Positions 8,095-16,642 of a stretch of DNA of 64,000 nt are shown here, piece after piece. The notes below the pieces were generated by a model. That model searched no databases, was not told the origin of the DNA, and worked only from the letters and a program-made list of their open reading frames with translations. Source of the stretch: Propionibacteriaceae bacterium. Its GTDB lineage: Bacteria; Actinomycetota; Actinomycetes; Propionibacteriales; Propionibacteriaceae. The stretch's first letter is position 1, and the number at the start of each line of letters is the position of its first letter. The stretch lies in assembly GCA_016717345.1 (NCBI GenBank), contig JADKFR010000007.1, positions 62,001 through 126,000 of the forward strand, given 5' to 3'. The translations under genes were made by a program, and so were the position numbers.

Positions 8095-8895
8095 TCAGCC
8101 GAGGTCGCCGGCCAGATCGTCCAGATCCAGGGCCGGAAGGCCGTGGACGGGGTAGTTGACCGGCCGGGCCGGCACGCCGGCGACCGTCGTGAAGGCCGGG
8201 ACATCGCTCAGCACCACGCTGCCCGCGCCGATCCGGGCACCCTCCCCCACTTTGATGTTCCCGAGCACCTTCGCGCCGGCGCCGATCATCACTCCGCGCC
8301 CGATCTTCGGGTGACGGTCCCCACCGACCTTGCCCGTCCCGCCGAGGGTCACCTCGTGCAGCATCGAGAAGTCGTCCTCGACCACGGCGGTCTCGCCGAT
8401 GACCACCGACGTGGCATGGTCGAACATGATGCCCTTACCGATCCGGGCGCCTGGGTGGATGTCGACCGCGAACACCTCAGAGATCCGACTCTGCAGGTAG
8501 CGAGCCATCGCGTCCCGGCCGTGATGCCAGTAATAGTGAGCCACCCGGTAGGCCTGGAGGGCGTGGAAGCCCTTGAAGTACAACAGCGGCACCGAATACC
8601 CGGGGCAGGCGGGATCCCGACTGATCACGGCGCGCAGGTCTTCGCGCACCGCGACCCCGATCCCGCGGTCCTGACGCAAGGCCACGTCGATGAGCTCGCG
8701 CAGGGTCAGGGCGGTGACGGTCGAACTTTCGAGCTTGCTCGCCAGGATGTAGCTGAGCGCGTCCTCGAGGCGGTGGTGACCCAGGACGACCGAGTGCAGG
8801 AAGCTGGCCAGCGCCGGCTCGGCTTGCGCGTCATGGGTGGCTTCGGCGCGGATCCGGTTCCAGATCTCGTCGTTCTGGTCGGTGGTCTTGCCCAT
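8095..8895 (-). CDS. cysE: Serine O-acetyltransferase
   Basis: A 266-residue enzyme that transfers acetyl from acetyl-CoA to serine, the committed step to cysteine. The helical N-terminal SATase domain (LASFLHSVVLGHHRLEDALSYILASK, DPACPGYSVPLLYFKGFHALQAYRVAHY) is followed by left-handed beta-helix hexapeptide repeats (VDIHPGARIGKGIMFDHATSVVIGE, GDRHPKIGRGVMIGAGAKVLGNI). The catalytic-site sequences DPAC and DIHPGA/DHAT are present. The start at 8895 has GGAG ten bases upstream; the frame continues up into leader DNA without reason. About 90 bases upstream ends a tiny ORF rich in cysteine codons, which implies control by charged tRNA-Cys. No cysK lies beside it; the gene stands alone on its transcript. 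Confidence 0.93.
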   Translation of the reverse strand: MGKTTDQNDEIWNRIRAEATHDAQAEPALASFLHSVVLGHHRLEDALSYILASKLESSTVTALTLRELIDVALRQDRGIGVAVREDLRAVISRDPACPGYSVPLLYFKGFHALQAYRVAHYYWHHGRDAMARYLQSRISEVFAVDIHPGARIGKGIMFDHATSVVIGETAVVEDDFSMLHEVTLGGTGKVGGDRHPKIGRGVMIGAGAKVLGNIKVGEGARIGAGSVVLSDVPAFTTVAGVPARPVNYPVHGLPALDLDDLAGDLG

Positions 8896-8985
8896 GGTTG
8901 TTCTCCGAAATGCGTGTGAGTCGGGACGGTGCACAGGTGCTCGCGTCGGACGGTGGATCCGTTGCGGCGAGTGGATGGACTGCGG

Positions 8986-9057
8986 TCAGCAGCTACAACA
9001 ACACCGGCACGGGCGACAACAATCCCGGAACCGGGATCTGGTGAACACCGCACGCAT
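8986..9057 (-). CDS. Polycysteine leader peptide of cysE
   Basis: A 23-codon ORF ending in RDCCRPCRCCCSC before TGA, with seven cysteines among its last eleven residues. It ends 90 bases before the cysE start. There is no ribosome site, but a TAGCCT -10 box lies exactly seven bases before its ATG, the spacing expected if the mRNA begins at the A of the ATG. Leaderless polycysteine mini-ORFs of this type are known in mycobacteria as cysteine-responsive attenuators: when Cys-tRNA is scarce, ribosomes stall on the Cys codons and the downstream gene is expressed. An in-frame ATG two codons earlier (9063) is possible but would lie inside the promoter-to-start gap. That it works this way here is inferred. 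Confidence 0.75.
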   Translation of the reverse strand: MRAVFTRSRFRDCCRPCRCCCSC

Positions 9058-9064
9058 ACCCATC

Positions 9065-9070
9065 AGGCTA
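9065..9070 (-). promoter_or_regulatory. -10 box (TAGCCT) of the cysE leader transcript
   Basis: TAGCCT read on the minus strand, followed by seven bases and then the leader ORF ATG at 9057. The -35 region is G/C-rich with no clear match. Confidence 0.55.
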
Positions 9071-9126
9071 CGCCCGGGTGCCGGGCCGGCGCGCGTGCGG
9101 CAGTCGCATCCTGAGATCGCGGCCGC

Positions 9127-10071
9127 TCAGGCATGGCCCAGGCGAGCTCGGTGGAGGCCGACCCGTTCGGCCACGGCTCCCCCCGGCACCCACTGCTCGA
9201 TCGCCGAACACGCGGTCGCCATGCCCCACCGGACGGCGGCCGCGAACGGCTCACCGCGTTCCAGGGCGCTGACCAGCCCGCCCATGAACGCGTCCCCGGC
9301 CCCGATCGGGTTCCGCACCTCGACCTGCAACCCCGCCAGCCGTCCGGAACCGTCGTCGGTGCACCAGGCGGCACCGGCGGAACCGGCGGTGACAACGACC
9401 TCGGGGATACCCCTGGCATGGAGGGCCGCGGCGGCCTTCACAGCCCGCTCCAACGCGGCGGCGCCGACCTCGACGGGCTCGCTGTCCGCCTCTCCCGACA
9501 GCACGGCTTCGGCCTCGGCCAGGTTGGGCGTGATCAACCATGGGCGGGCGGGCAGGGCCGCCGGTAGCCAGACCGGTCCGGTGTCGAGCGCAAGCTTCCC
9601 GCCTGCCTTCGCCACCCGGGTGACGAGGTCCACCAGGGCTTCCGGCCCGACCCCGGGCGGGAAGCTACCGCTGCAGATCACCCATCCGCCGGGAGGGATG
9701 CGGTCGCAGACGGCGGCCACAAAGGCCTCCCACTCCCCGGCACTGACCCGGGCGCCGGCACCGTTGAGCACCGTCACCCGCCCGGAGTCCTCGTACACGA
9801 TGATGGATTCCCGTCCGACCCCGGGGATGAGCCGGGCGGTGACGTCCATCCCCTCGTCCTGCAGCGTCTGCAGGTACCACGCCGAGCCTCCCCGCGGCAG
9901 CAGGACATGGACTTCGGGGGAAGCCCCGTTGGCCAGGCAGCCGCGGGCGGCCGAGACCGATTTCCCGGCCGGGAAGGCCTGGTTCTCCCGGGCCCGCTCA
10001 ACCGTGCCGGGCAGCAACTCTCCCAGCAGGACCTGCCGGTCGACGGTCGGATTGGGGCACACCACCAGCAT
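9127..10071 (-). CDS. PfkB/ribokinase-family sugar kinase (1-phosphofructokinase-like)
   Basis: A 314-residue kinase. It begins MLVVCPNPTVDRQVLLGEL, the CPNPxxD opening of 1-phosphofructokinase and tagatose-6-phosphate kinase relatives, and carries the PfkB signature NPIGAGDAFMGG with the catalytic aspartate near the C-terminus. The second glycine-rich motif is changed: the usual GGxxxNxA is replaced by PAGKSVSAARG, so the sugar specificity is uncertain. GGGAGGC lies five bases before the ATG at 10071. No phosphotransferase gene is nearby; its neighbours are the thiamine transporter upstream and the cysE leader downstream, neither related in function. It may be co-transcribed with thiBPQ (62-base gap). 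Confidence 0.8.
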   Translation of the reverse strand: MLVVCPNPTVDRQVLLGELLPGTVERARENQAFPAGKSVSAARGCLANGASPEVHVLLPRGGSAWYLQTLQDEGMDVTARLIPGVGRESIIVYEDSGRVTVLNGAGARVSAGEWEAFVAAVCDRIPPGGWVICSGSFPPGVGPEALVDLVTRVAKAGGKLALDTGPVWLPAALPARPWLITPNLAEAEAVLSGEADSEPVEVGAAALERAVKAAAALHARGIPEVVVTAGSAGAAWCTDDGSGRLAGLQVEVRNPIGAGDAFMGGLVSALERGEPFAAAVRWGMATACSAIEQWVPGGAVAERVGLHRARLGHA

Positions 10072-10133
10072 GAAGCCTCCCAACGACGTAGGTGGCGCCA
10101 ACATGGCACGCCCCGGCGGCCGTGTAAAGCCCC

Positions 10134-11120
10134 TCAGGCGGACCCCGTCCCCACCAGCGCGCAGCCCGCCGGATCGAGCCGCACCTTCGCACCCTCCCCA
10201 GGCGAGCTCGCCGTCCGGAGCCGGCCGAGGTGGCCACCGGGGAGTTCGACGTCCGCTTCGTAGGTGCCGCGCCGCGGACGGACGGCCCGGACCGGCACCA
10301 CCGTCCCGTCCGGATCCTCGACCAGTCCCAGCGGCCCGACCGCCACCAACCGACCCGCCGGCGCCGCCGGCCACCCCAGTGCCCTCGCCTGGGAAGCCGT
10401 CAGGAAGGGACGGTAGCCGAGGAAAGCGGCCACCTCGCGGCTCGCGGGGTGGCGCCATAGCGCCTCCGGGCTGTCGAGTTGCAGCAAGCGCCCATGGTCG
10501 AGGACGGCCACGCGGTCGGCGATCGCGAACGCCTCGTCCTGATCGTGGGTGACGTACAGCGCGGGGGTCCCGGTCACCCGCAGGATGCCGGCCAGCACAC
10601 CGACCAGGTGCTCACGCAGGCCGGCATCCAGTGCCGACAGCGGCTCGTCCAGCATCAGCAGGCGCGGCCGTGGCGCCAACGAGCGGGCCAGGGCGACCCG
10701 CTGGGCCTGCCCGCCCGACAACGCCGTGATCGGACGCGGCCCGTAGCCGCCCAGGCCGACGAGCTCCAGCAGTTCGGCCACCCGGCGATCACGCTCCCGG
10801 CGATCCAGGTCGACCAGGGCGTAGCCGACGTTGCCGGCCACGCTGAGGTGGGGGAACAGTTGCCCGTCCTGGAACATCATCACGAAACCGCGCTTGTGGA
10901 CGGGCACCTCGACAAGGTTCTGGCCGACCCACGACACGGTGCCGCCGGCGAGCGGCTCCAACCCGGCGACCGCCCGCAGCAGCGAGGACTTCCCCGAACC
11001 CGAGGCCCCCAGCAGGGACACCACCTCACCGGGGCCCACCTGGAGGGAGACCCCGTCGACCGCCGTCCGGGCGCCGTAGCGCACCACGGCACCCGTGACC
11101 TCCAGCCCGCTCACCACCAT
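10134..11120 (-). CDS. thiQ: Thiamine ABC transporter ATP-binding protein
   Basis: A 328-residue ABC ATPase with Walker A GASGSGKSS, Q loop FQDGQ, signature LSGGQAQR, Walker B LLMLDEPLSALD and switch histidine VTHDQ. After about residue 235 comes an extra C-terminal segment (about 90 residues) that probably forms a TOBE-like regulatory domain. It drives thiamine uptake with the permease ThiP and the lipoprotein ThiB encoded just upstream. The ATG at 11120 overlaps the end of thiP by ten bases and has GAGAGG upstream. The assignment to thiamine rests mainly on the TPP riboswitch in front of the operon. Confidence 0.88.
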   Translation of the reverse strand: MVVSGLEVTGAVVRYGARTAVDGVSLQVGPGEVVSLLGASGSGKSSLLRAVAGLEPLAGGTVSWVGQNLVEVPVHKRGFVMMFQDGQLFPHLSVAGNVGYALVDLDRRERDRRVAELLELVGLGGYGPRPITALSGGQAQRVALARSLAPRPRLLMLDEPLSALDAGLREHLVGVLAGILRVTGTPALYVTHDQDEAFAIADRVAVLDHGRLLQLDSPEALWRHPASREVAAFLGYRPFLTASQARALGWPAAPAGRLVAVGPLGLVEDPDGTVVPVRAVRPRRGTYEADVELPGGHLGRLRTASSPGEGAKVRLDPAGCALVGTGSA

Positions 11121-12790
11121 GTCACCTCTCTCGGCCCGATCCACTCGGCCACGGCCATGACCCCGGCCGTCAGCACCGCGAGCACGACCGAGGCTGCCAT
11201 CGCCATCCCCACATTTTCCGCGCCCGGCCGTCCGATCAGCATGAAGATCACCACGGGCAGGGTCGGACGGTCGGGCCGGGCCAGGAACGAGGTGGCGCCG
11301 AACTCGCCCAGCGAAGTCGACACGGCGAAGCCCACGGCCAGCCCGAGCCCCCGCAGCACCAGCGGCGCGTCAATCGTGCGCAGGATCCGTCCCGGCCCGG
11401 CACCGAGGCTGGCGGCCGCCTCGTGCAACCGCGGATCGATCGCCCGCAGCGTCGGCAGCAGGGTCCGCACGACCAGCGGCAGGGCGACCATCGCCTGCGC
11501 GATCGGGATCAGCACCCAGGAGGAGCGAAGGTCCAGCGGCGGCCGGTTCAAGGTGATCAGGAAGCCGAAGCCGACCGTCACCGCCGAGACCCCCAGCGGC
11601 AGCATGAACACCGCATCAAGGCCTCGCAGCACCCGCTGCCCTGCCGCCGAGGACGGCCGGCGCGACAGCACGTAGCTGACCAGCAGTCCCAGGCTGACGG
11701 CGAGCACAGTGGCCGCCAGCGCCACGACCACCGAGTTGGCCAGGGCCTGCCAGACGCTGACGGTGACCTGAGCGGTCGGGCGGCCCAGCCGGGCGTAATT
11801 GCCCCAGCCCGGCCCGTCCGCGGTGACGAAGGAGCGGGCGACGAGGTTCAGCAGCGGCAACAGCAGCAGGCCCAGCACGACGGCAGCGGTGACCGCGACC
11901 GCCGGCCAGTCGGAGCGCCGCAGCGGCGCGTCCACGGGATGGCCCGACAGGCTCAACGCCCGCTCCTGCCGAGCTCGGGTGGCGTTGGCGACCGCCAAGG
12001 AGGCGGCCACGATCACCAGCTGCAGGATCGACAACGCGGCCGCGGCCGGCAAGTCGAGCAGTTGGGTGGTCTGGTACCAGATCTCAGTTTCGATGGTGCC
12101 GTAGCTCGCCCCGCCCAACACCAGCACGACCCCGAAGGCCGAGGCGCAGAACAAGAAGGTGAGGGCCGCCGCGGAGGCGATCGCCGGAGCCAGCGCCGGA
12201 AGAGTGACGGTGGCCAACACCCGCAGCCGGGATGCCCCGAGGGTGCGGGCGGCATCCTCGGCGCGCGGGTCGAGCCGGGACCAGAGCGCGCCCACCGTCC
12301 GCACCACGACGGAGTAGTTGAAGAACACCAGCGCGGCCACGATCGCGGCCAGGGACTCCTCCCAGCCGAGCCACCCGAGTGGACCGCTGGCGGTCAGCAA
12401 CGACCGGAAGGCCACCCCGACGACCACGGTCGGGAGCACGAACGGGACGCTGACCACGGCCCGCAGGATCCGCCGGCCGGGGAAGCGGCGGCGGTAGAGG
12501 ACGTAGGCGCCCGGCACCCCCAGCAGGACGGCCATGACCGTCCCGGCCACCGCCTGGGTGAGGGTCTGGCGGACGATCCGCCAGGTCCGCGGGGCGGCCA
12601 GGACGTCGCTCACGCCCCGCAGGGTGAAGCCGGTCTCATCGACGAACCCCCGGGCCACCAGAGCGGTCACCGGCCAGGCGAAGAAGGCCAGCAGGAAGCC
12701 GACCGGAACCACGGCTGCCAGCGCCCACAGCCACGGCGATCCGCCCACCCCGTGGCGCCCCGGCAGCGCGACCGCGCGGGAGCGGTTCAC
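11111..12790 (-). CDS. thiP: Thiamine ABC transporter permease (fused double domain)
   Basis: A 559-residue membrane protein with about twelve hydrophobic segments and two binding-protein-dependent transport domains in tandem, as in ThiP/FbpB-type iron and thiamine permeases. The EAA loops are EDAARTLGASRLRVLATVTLP in the first half and HEAAASLGAGPGRILRTIDAP in the second. The GTG at 12790 is chosen because it overlaps the thiB stop (GTGA); the frame stays open upstream within thiB without sense. Length is close to E. coli ThiP (536). It forms the channel between ThiB outside and two copies of ThiQ inside. Confidence 0.88.
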   Translation of the reverse strand: MNRSRAVALPGRHGVGGSPWLWALAAVVPVGFLLAFFAWPVTALVARGFVDETGFTLRGVSDVLAAPRTWRIVRQTLTQAVAGTVMAVLLGVPGAYVLYRRRFPGRRILRAVVSVPFVLPTVVVGVAFRSLLTASGPLGWLGWEESLAAIVAALVFFNYSVVVRTVGALWSRLDPRAEDAARTLGASRLRVLATVTLPALAPAIASAAALTFLFCASAFGVVLVLGGASYGTIETEIWYQTTQLLDLPAAAALSILQLVIVAASLAVANATRARQERALSLSGHPVDAPLRRSDWPAVAVTAAVVLGLLLLPLLNLVARSFVTADGPGWGNYARLGRPTAQVTVSVWQALANSVVVALAATVLAVSLGLLVSYVLSRRPSSAAGQRVLRGLDAVFMLPLGVSAVTVGFGFLITLNRPPLDLRSSWVLIPIAQAMVALPLVVRTLLPTLRAIDPRLHEAAASLGAGPGRILRTIDAPLVLRGLGLAVGFAVSTSLGEFGATSFLARPDRPTLPVVIFMLIGRPGAENVGMAMAASVVLAVLTAGVMAVAEWIGPREVTWW

Positions 12791-13848
12791 CCGATCACGG
12801 TCGCCGTCCAGGCCTTGATCCAGGCGTCCCGCTTGGTGGCGAGATCGGCCGGGGCCGCGATCGGCTCGGTCACGGTCGCGGCGAACTTCGTCCATTCCTC
12901 GGGGAGCTTCGCCGTCGGGCTCACCGGGTACATGTACATCTGCTCGGGGATTTCGGCCTGGACGGCGTCGCTGAGCAGGAAGTCGATGAATTGGCGGGCC
13001 CCGACCTCGTTCTGGGCGCCCGTGACGACCCCGGCGTACTCGACCTGACGGAAGCAGGTCTGCGTCAGCGCGACCGTGGGGGCGGTACCGTCCTTGCCCA
13101 CCTCATAGGCCGGGGAGGTGTTGTAGCTGAGCACCAGCGGGCGGCTGCCCTTGCCGGAGGAGCCGGAGAACTCGACGGTGTAGGCCTCCGTCCAGCCCTT
13201 GACGACCTTCACCCCGTTGGCCTTCAGTGCCGTCCAGTAGGCGAGGTACCCCGGGTCGCCCTTGGCCCCCACGGTCGCGGCGAGAAACGCCAGGCCAGGC
13301 GAGGATGACGCCGGGTTGGGCACGACCAGCAGATTGGCGTACTCCGGCTTGGTGAGGTCGTCCAGGGTGGCCGGGACGGCGAGATCGTGAGCCGCGAAGT
13401 ACCGCTTGTCGGCGTTCAGGCAGACGTCGCCGTAGTCGACGGGGGTGAGCGCGTCCGAGGGGGTCAGGTCGGCGGCCGCGGCCGGCAGGGAATCGGAGGC
13501 GTAGGGGCTCACGATCCCCTCGCTGATCGCACGGCCCGCGAAGGTGTTGTCGATCCCGAAGACCACGTCCCCCAGAGGGGAGTCCTTGGTGAGGATCAGC
13601 TGGTTGACCAGGGTGCCGGCGTCCCCGGGGGCGACGAACGTCACGTCATACCCGCTGGACTTCTTGAACCCGGCGATCACCTTGTCGCTGAGGGCGAACG
13701 AGTCATGGGTGAGTACGGTCAACGTCCGGCTCTGGGTGGGAGCCGCCGGCGTGCCGGGGGCCGGCGGGCTCGCTGCCGAGGTGGTGGCGCACCCGGCGAG
13801 CACCGCCACGGACACGGCCGCGAGGGCGACCTTGGCCTGATGAAACAT
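12787..13848 (-). CDS. thiB: Thiamine-binding lipoprotein
   Basis: A 353-residue substrate-binding protein. The signal peptide ends in the lipobox LAGC (C19), followed by an A/P/T-rich linker, so it is anchored outside the membrane. The mature part starts TLTVLTHDSFALSDKVIAGFKKSSGYDVTF, the form typical of thiamine/TPP-binding TbpA proteins, with VFGIDNTFAGRA and PLVLSYNTSPAYEV further on. GGAGG lies four bases before the ATG at 13848. Expression should be controlled by the TPP riboswitch just upstream, probably at translation, because that GGAGG can pair with a CCTCC a few bases earlier. First gene of the thiBPQ operon. Confidence 0.9.
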   Translation of the reverse strand: MFHQAKVALAAVSVAVLAGCATTSAASPPAPGTPAAPTQSRTLTVLTHDSFALSDKVIAGFKKSSGYDVTFVAPGDAGTLVNQLILTKDSPLGDVVFGIDNTFAGRAISEGIVSPYASDSLPAAAADLTPSDALTPVDYGDVCLNADKRYFAAHDLAVPATLDDLTKPEYANLLVVPNPASSSPGLAFLAATVGAKGDPGYLAYWTALKANGVKVVKGWTEAYTVEFSGSSGKGSRPLVLSYNTSPAYEVGKDGTAPTVALTQTCFRQVEYAGVVTGAQNEVGARQFIDFLLSDAVQAEIPEQMYMYPVSPTAKLPEEWTKFAATVTEPIAAPADLATKRDAWIKAWTATVIG

Positions 13849-13852
13849 GGTT

Positions 13853-13870
13853 CCTCCAATGATTCGGAGG
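13853..13870 (-). promoter_or_regulatory. Shine-Dalgarno-sequestering hairpin of thiB
   Basis: Minus-strand order CCTCC, eight-base loop GAATCATT, GGAGG, then four bases and ATG. The 3' arm is the ribosome site itself. It is the likely expression platform of the adjacent TPP riboswitch; the switching partner is not worked out. Confidence 0.5.
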
Positions 13871-13899
13871 GCTCGGCGTCACCGCCGAGGAGATTGCCC

Positions 13900-13983
13900 G
13901 ACTCCCTACGCCGGTGTGAACCGGATCAGGTTCGAGGGTCTGCGTTTCCGCACTCTCAGCGCCGCTGGTGCGCTCCCCTGTCT
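13900..13983 (-). ncRNA. TPP riboswitch (thi box)
   Basis: Minus-strand RNA with all conserved TPP-aptamer blocks in order: GGGGAGCGC, GCTGAGAG, ACCCTCGAACCTGATC, CGGTTCACACCGG and GCGTAGGGAG; GAC/GTC closes the base stem. It lies 52 bases before thiB and should switch thiBPQ off when thiamine pyrophosphate is plentiful. Confidence 0.95.
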
Positions 13984-14103
13984 TGCCTCCCAGGCTACCA
14001 GTGAGTATCTCCGGGCGCCCGTGGCGCCCAGGGCCCCGCAACGGCGCCGAGCCTGCCGCGAGCGGCAGAATGTACTCAGCGGCTCAGCCGGATGTGAGAA
14101 TCT

Positions 14104-15693
14104 GTGGCCATGACGCAGCAGCATTCCGAGGCGACCCAGACGATCATCGACGGCTACACCTTCGAATCCCCGTCCATCGAGCTCGGCGTCCTGATGACCG
14201 ACGGCAGCCCGAACCCGGACGCGAAGATCCGTATCTCCTTGTCGATGCTGAACCGGCACGGCCTGGTCGCCGGCGCGACCGGCACCGGCAAGACCAAGAC
14301 CCTCCAGGTGCTCGCCGAGCAGATCTCCGCCGCGGGCGTCGCCGTCTTCGCCGCCGACATCAAGGGCGACCTGTCGGGGATCGCGATCCCCGGCTCCCCC
14401 AGCGAGAAGTTGCTGCAGCGCACCTCCAAGATCGGCCAGCAGTGGGTGCCCACCGGATGCCCGACCGAGTTCTACGCGCTGGGCGGCCAGGGAACGGGGG
14501 TCCCGCTGCGCGCGACCGTGTCGTCGTTCGGCCCGATCCTGCTGTCGAAGGTGCTCGGCCTGAACGAGACCCAGGAATCGTCCCTGGGCCTGGTGTTCCA
14601 TTACGCCGACACCCACGGCCTGGCCCTGCTCGATCTCGCCGACCTGCGGGCCGTCATGACCTACCTCTCCTCCGATGAGGGCAAGGCCGAACTGAAGGCC
14701 ATCGGCGGCCTCTCCTCCGCAACGGTCGGGGTGATCCTGCGCAGCCTGATCACCCTGGAGTCCCAGGGTGCCGGGGAGTTCTTCGGCGAACCCGAGTTCG
14801 ACAGCGCCGACCTGATCCGCACGACCGCCGACGGTCGGGGCGTCGTCTCCCTGCTCGAGTTGCCCAACCTGCAGGACCGTCCGGCGATCTTCTCGACCTT
14901 CCTGATGTGGCTGCTGGCCGACCTCTTCCACGACCTCCCCGAAGTCGGCGATAGCGACCGTCCCAAGCTGGTGTTCTTCTTCGACGAAGCCCACCTGCTG
15001 TTCGCCGACGCGTCCAAGGCGTTCCTGCAGGCCATCGCCCAGACCGTCCGCCTGATCCGGAGCAAGGGCGTCGGCATCTTCTTCGTCACCCAGTCGCCCA
15101 CCGACGTGCCCGAAGCGGTCCTGGCCCAGCTGGGATCCCGCGTCCAGCACCAATTGCGGGCGCACACCCCCAACGACGCCAAGGCCCTCAAGGCGACCGT
15201 CGCCACCTACCCGAAGTCGGGCTACGACCTCGCCGAAACCCTTCAGTCCCTGGGCATCGGGGAGGCCATCGTCACGGTGTTGAACCCGAACGGCGCCCCC
15301 ACCCCGGTGGCCTGGACGCGGATGCGGGCCCCGCAGGCGTCCATGGACCCGCTGAACCCGCAGTGGCAGGCGGCGGGGGTCGCCCAATCGGCGATGCAGG
15401 CCAAGTACGGCGCCGACATCGACCGCGAGTCGGCCTACGAGTTGCTGACCGCCAAGCTGCAGGCCGGCATCGATGCCGCCAGGCGCGAAGCGGAACTGAA
15501 GGAGGCCGAAGACCAGGCCAAGCTGCGCGAGCGCGAGGAGCGGGCCAGGGAGCCCAGGGCACGGACGAGTTCCCGTCCCGCCCCCAAGTCAGGGGTCGAA
15601 AAGGTGCTGGGGTCCACCACCTTCTGGAACCAGGTGATCCGGGTGGGTGGCCAGGTCGTGCGCGACATGATGGGCACCGCCCGCAAGCGGTGA
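14104..15693 (+). CDS. DUF853 / HerA-like ATPase (YjgR family)
   Basis: A 529-residue P-loop ATPase. Walker A is GATGTGKT (residues 57-64) and Walker B is KLVFFFDEAHLLF; VGIFFVTQSPTDVP and LGSRVQHQLRAHTPNDAKALK are family landmarks shared with E. coli YjgR. The family (DUF853, helicase HerA-like C-terminal) is widespread but its job is not known; FtsK/HerA relatives pump DNA. The last 80 residues are a charged coiled-coil-like stretch (ARREAELKEAEDQAKLREREERARE) and a basic tail. GGATGTGA upstream is better spaced for the GTG at 14104 than for the ATG at 14110. It stands divergent from thiB and is followed closely by a membrane protein gene. Confidence 0.85.
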   Translation: MAMTQQHSEATQTIIDGYTFESPSIELGVLMTDGSPNPDAKIRISLSMLNRHGLVAGATGTGKTKTLQVLAEQISAAGVAVFAADIKGDLSGIAIPGSPSEKLLQRTSKIGQQWVPTGCPTEFYALGGQGTGVPLRATVSSFGPILLSKVLGLNETQESSLGLVFHYADTHGLALLDLADLRAVMTYLSSDEGKAELKAIGGLSSATVGVILRSLITLESQGAGEFFGEPEFDSADLIRTTADGRGVVSLLELPNLQDRPAIFSTFLMWLLADLFHDLPEVGDSDRPKLVFFFDEAHLLFADASKAFLQAIAQTVRLIRSKGVGIFFVTQSPTDVPEAVLAQLGSRVQHQLRAHTPNDAKALKATVATYPKSGYDLAETLQSLGIGEAIVTVLNPNGAPTPVAWTRMRAPQASMDPLNPQWQAAGVAQSAMQAKYGADIDRESAYELLTAKLQAGIDAARREAELKEAEDQAKLREREERAREPRARTSSRPAPKSGVEKVLGSTTFWNQVIRVGGQVVRDMMGTARKR

Positions 15694-15738
15694 GCACGGA
15701 TGGCGGGCTACGGGGGACGGCAGGGTGAAGCGGCCGGT

Positions 15739-16578
15739 ATGACCAGTGACACCGAACCCGAGCCCCGCCTCGGGGGATGGCTGCTCGCGACCACCCTGGT
15801 CCTGGCGGCCCTCGTCAGCACCACCAGCCTGCTGGGACTGGCCAGCCACTGGCCCTACGCCGCCGAAACCGCGAACTGGCGGCTGCAGGCCCAGGGCCAG
15901 GACCTCGGCAACCTGCTCGCCGTCGGTGCCCTGCTGGGCGGCGGATTCGGGTGGTGGCGCGGCTCGCTGCGCGGGTTGGTGGTGTGGGCGGGCAGCCTGC
16001 TGTACCTGATCTACGCGTTCGCGATCTACGCGGTGGCGCTGCACTTCGGGCCCCTGTTCCTGCCGTACCTGGCGGTGCTGGGGTTGGCGTCGTTCAGCCT
16101 GGGATTCGGGGTCCGCCGACGCACCCATGAGGTCTGGGTGGCCGGACGGGCGCGGACGGGCGGTAGTTGGGTGCTAATCGTGATCGGAGCCGTGTTCGGG
16201 TTGTTGTGGCTGAGCTCGATCATTCCCGCCCTGGCCACCGGCCAGGTGCCCGCCGAACTCACGGCCGCAGGACTGGTGGCCAACCCCGTCCATGTGCTGG
16301 ATCTGGCGCTGGTGCTCCCGGCCATGATCCTCACCGGGCTGCAGGCCCGGCGCGGCCGAAGCGACGGCCTGCTCTGGCTGGTGCCGTGGTTGACGTTCTC
16401 CACCCTGATGGGCGCCAGCGTGGCCGCGGCGATGCTGCTGGTCCTGGCCCAGGACGCCACCGGCGGGCTCGCCCCGCTGGTCTTCGTGGGGGCGGTGGTG
16501 GCCGCCAGCGGCTGGGCTCTGGTCGCCTGTGCGCGCCGCCTCGAACGGCGTCCCCGCCGGCAACCGGCGGGCGCCTGA
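15739..16578 (+). CDS. Multi-pass membrane protein of unknown function
   Basis: A 279-residue protein with about eight hydrophobic segments, starting after a short polar N-terminus (MTSDTEPEPRLGG). The segments include LLATTLVLAALVSTTSLLGLA, LVVWAGSLLYLIYAFAIYAVALHF and VLIVIGAVFGLLWLSSIIPAL. I do not recognise a named family. GGTGAAG lies before the ATG at 15739; an earlier ATG at 15700 would add 13 residues with no ribosome site. It follows the DUF853 ATPase gene by 45 bases and is ended by a strong hairpin. Any functional tie to the ATPase is speculative. Confidence 0.7.
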   Translation: MTSDTEPEPRLGGWLLATTLVLAALVSTTSLLGLASHWPYAAETANWRLQAQGQDLGNLLAVGALLGGGFGWWRGSLRGLVVWAGSLLYLIYAFAIYAVALHFGPLFLPYLAVLGLASFSLGFGVRRRTHEVWVAGRARTGGSWVLIVIGAVFGLLWLSSIIPALATGQVPAELTAAGLVANPVHVLDLALVLPAMILTGLQARRGRSDGLLWLVPWLTFSTLMGASVAAAMLLVLAQDATGGLAPLVFVGAVVAASGWALVACARRLERRPRRQPAGA

Positions 16579-16605
16579 CGGACGGCACCCCGCCCGGGAC
16601 GCCGA

Positions 16606-16631
16606 ACGCCCGCCCTCGCAAGGGCGGGCGT
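16606..16631. terminator. Bidirectional terminator between convergent genes
   Basis: Perfect 11-bp stem ACGCCCGCCCT / AGGGCGGGCGT with a CGCA loop, between the end of the membrane protein gene (plus strand) and the end of the PEPCK gene (minus strand). Confidence 0.8.
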
Positions 16632-16642
16632 GGCGTGCGAAC

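Noticed and set aside
8706..9053. Open frame (GTG start) over the cysE leader region, reading RCSPDPGSG
   Set aside because: It is out of frame with both the polycysteine ORF and cysE and has no ribosome site.
13920..13945. GGTTCGAGG-like sequence that could suggest a tRNA T-loop
   Set aside because: It is part of the TPP riboswitch on the other strand; no acceptor stem or anticodon arm can be drawn.
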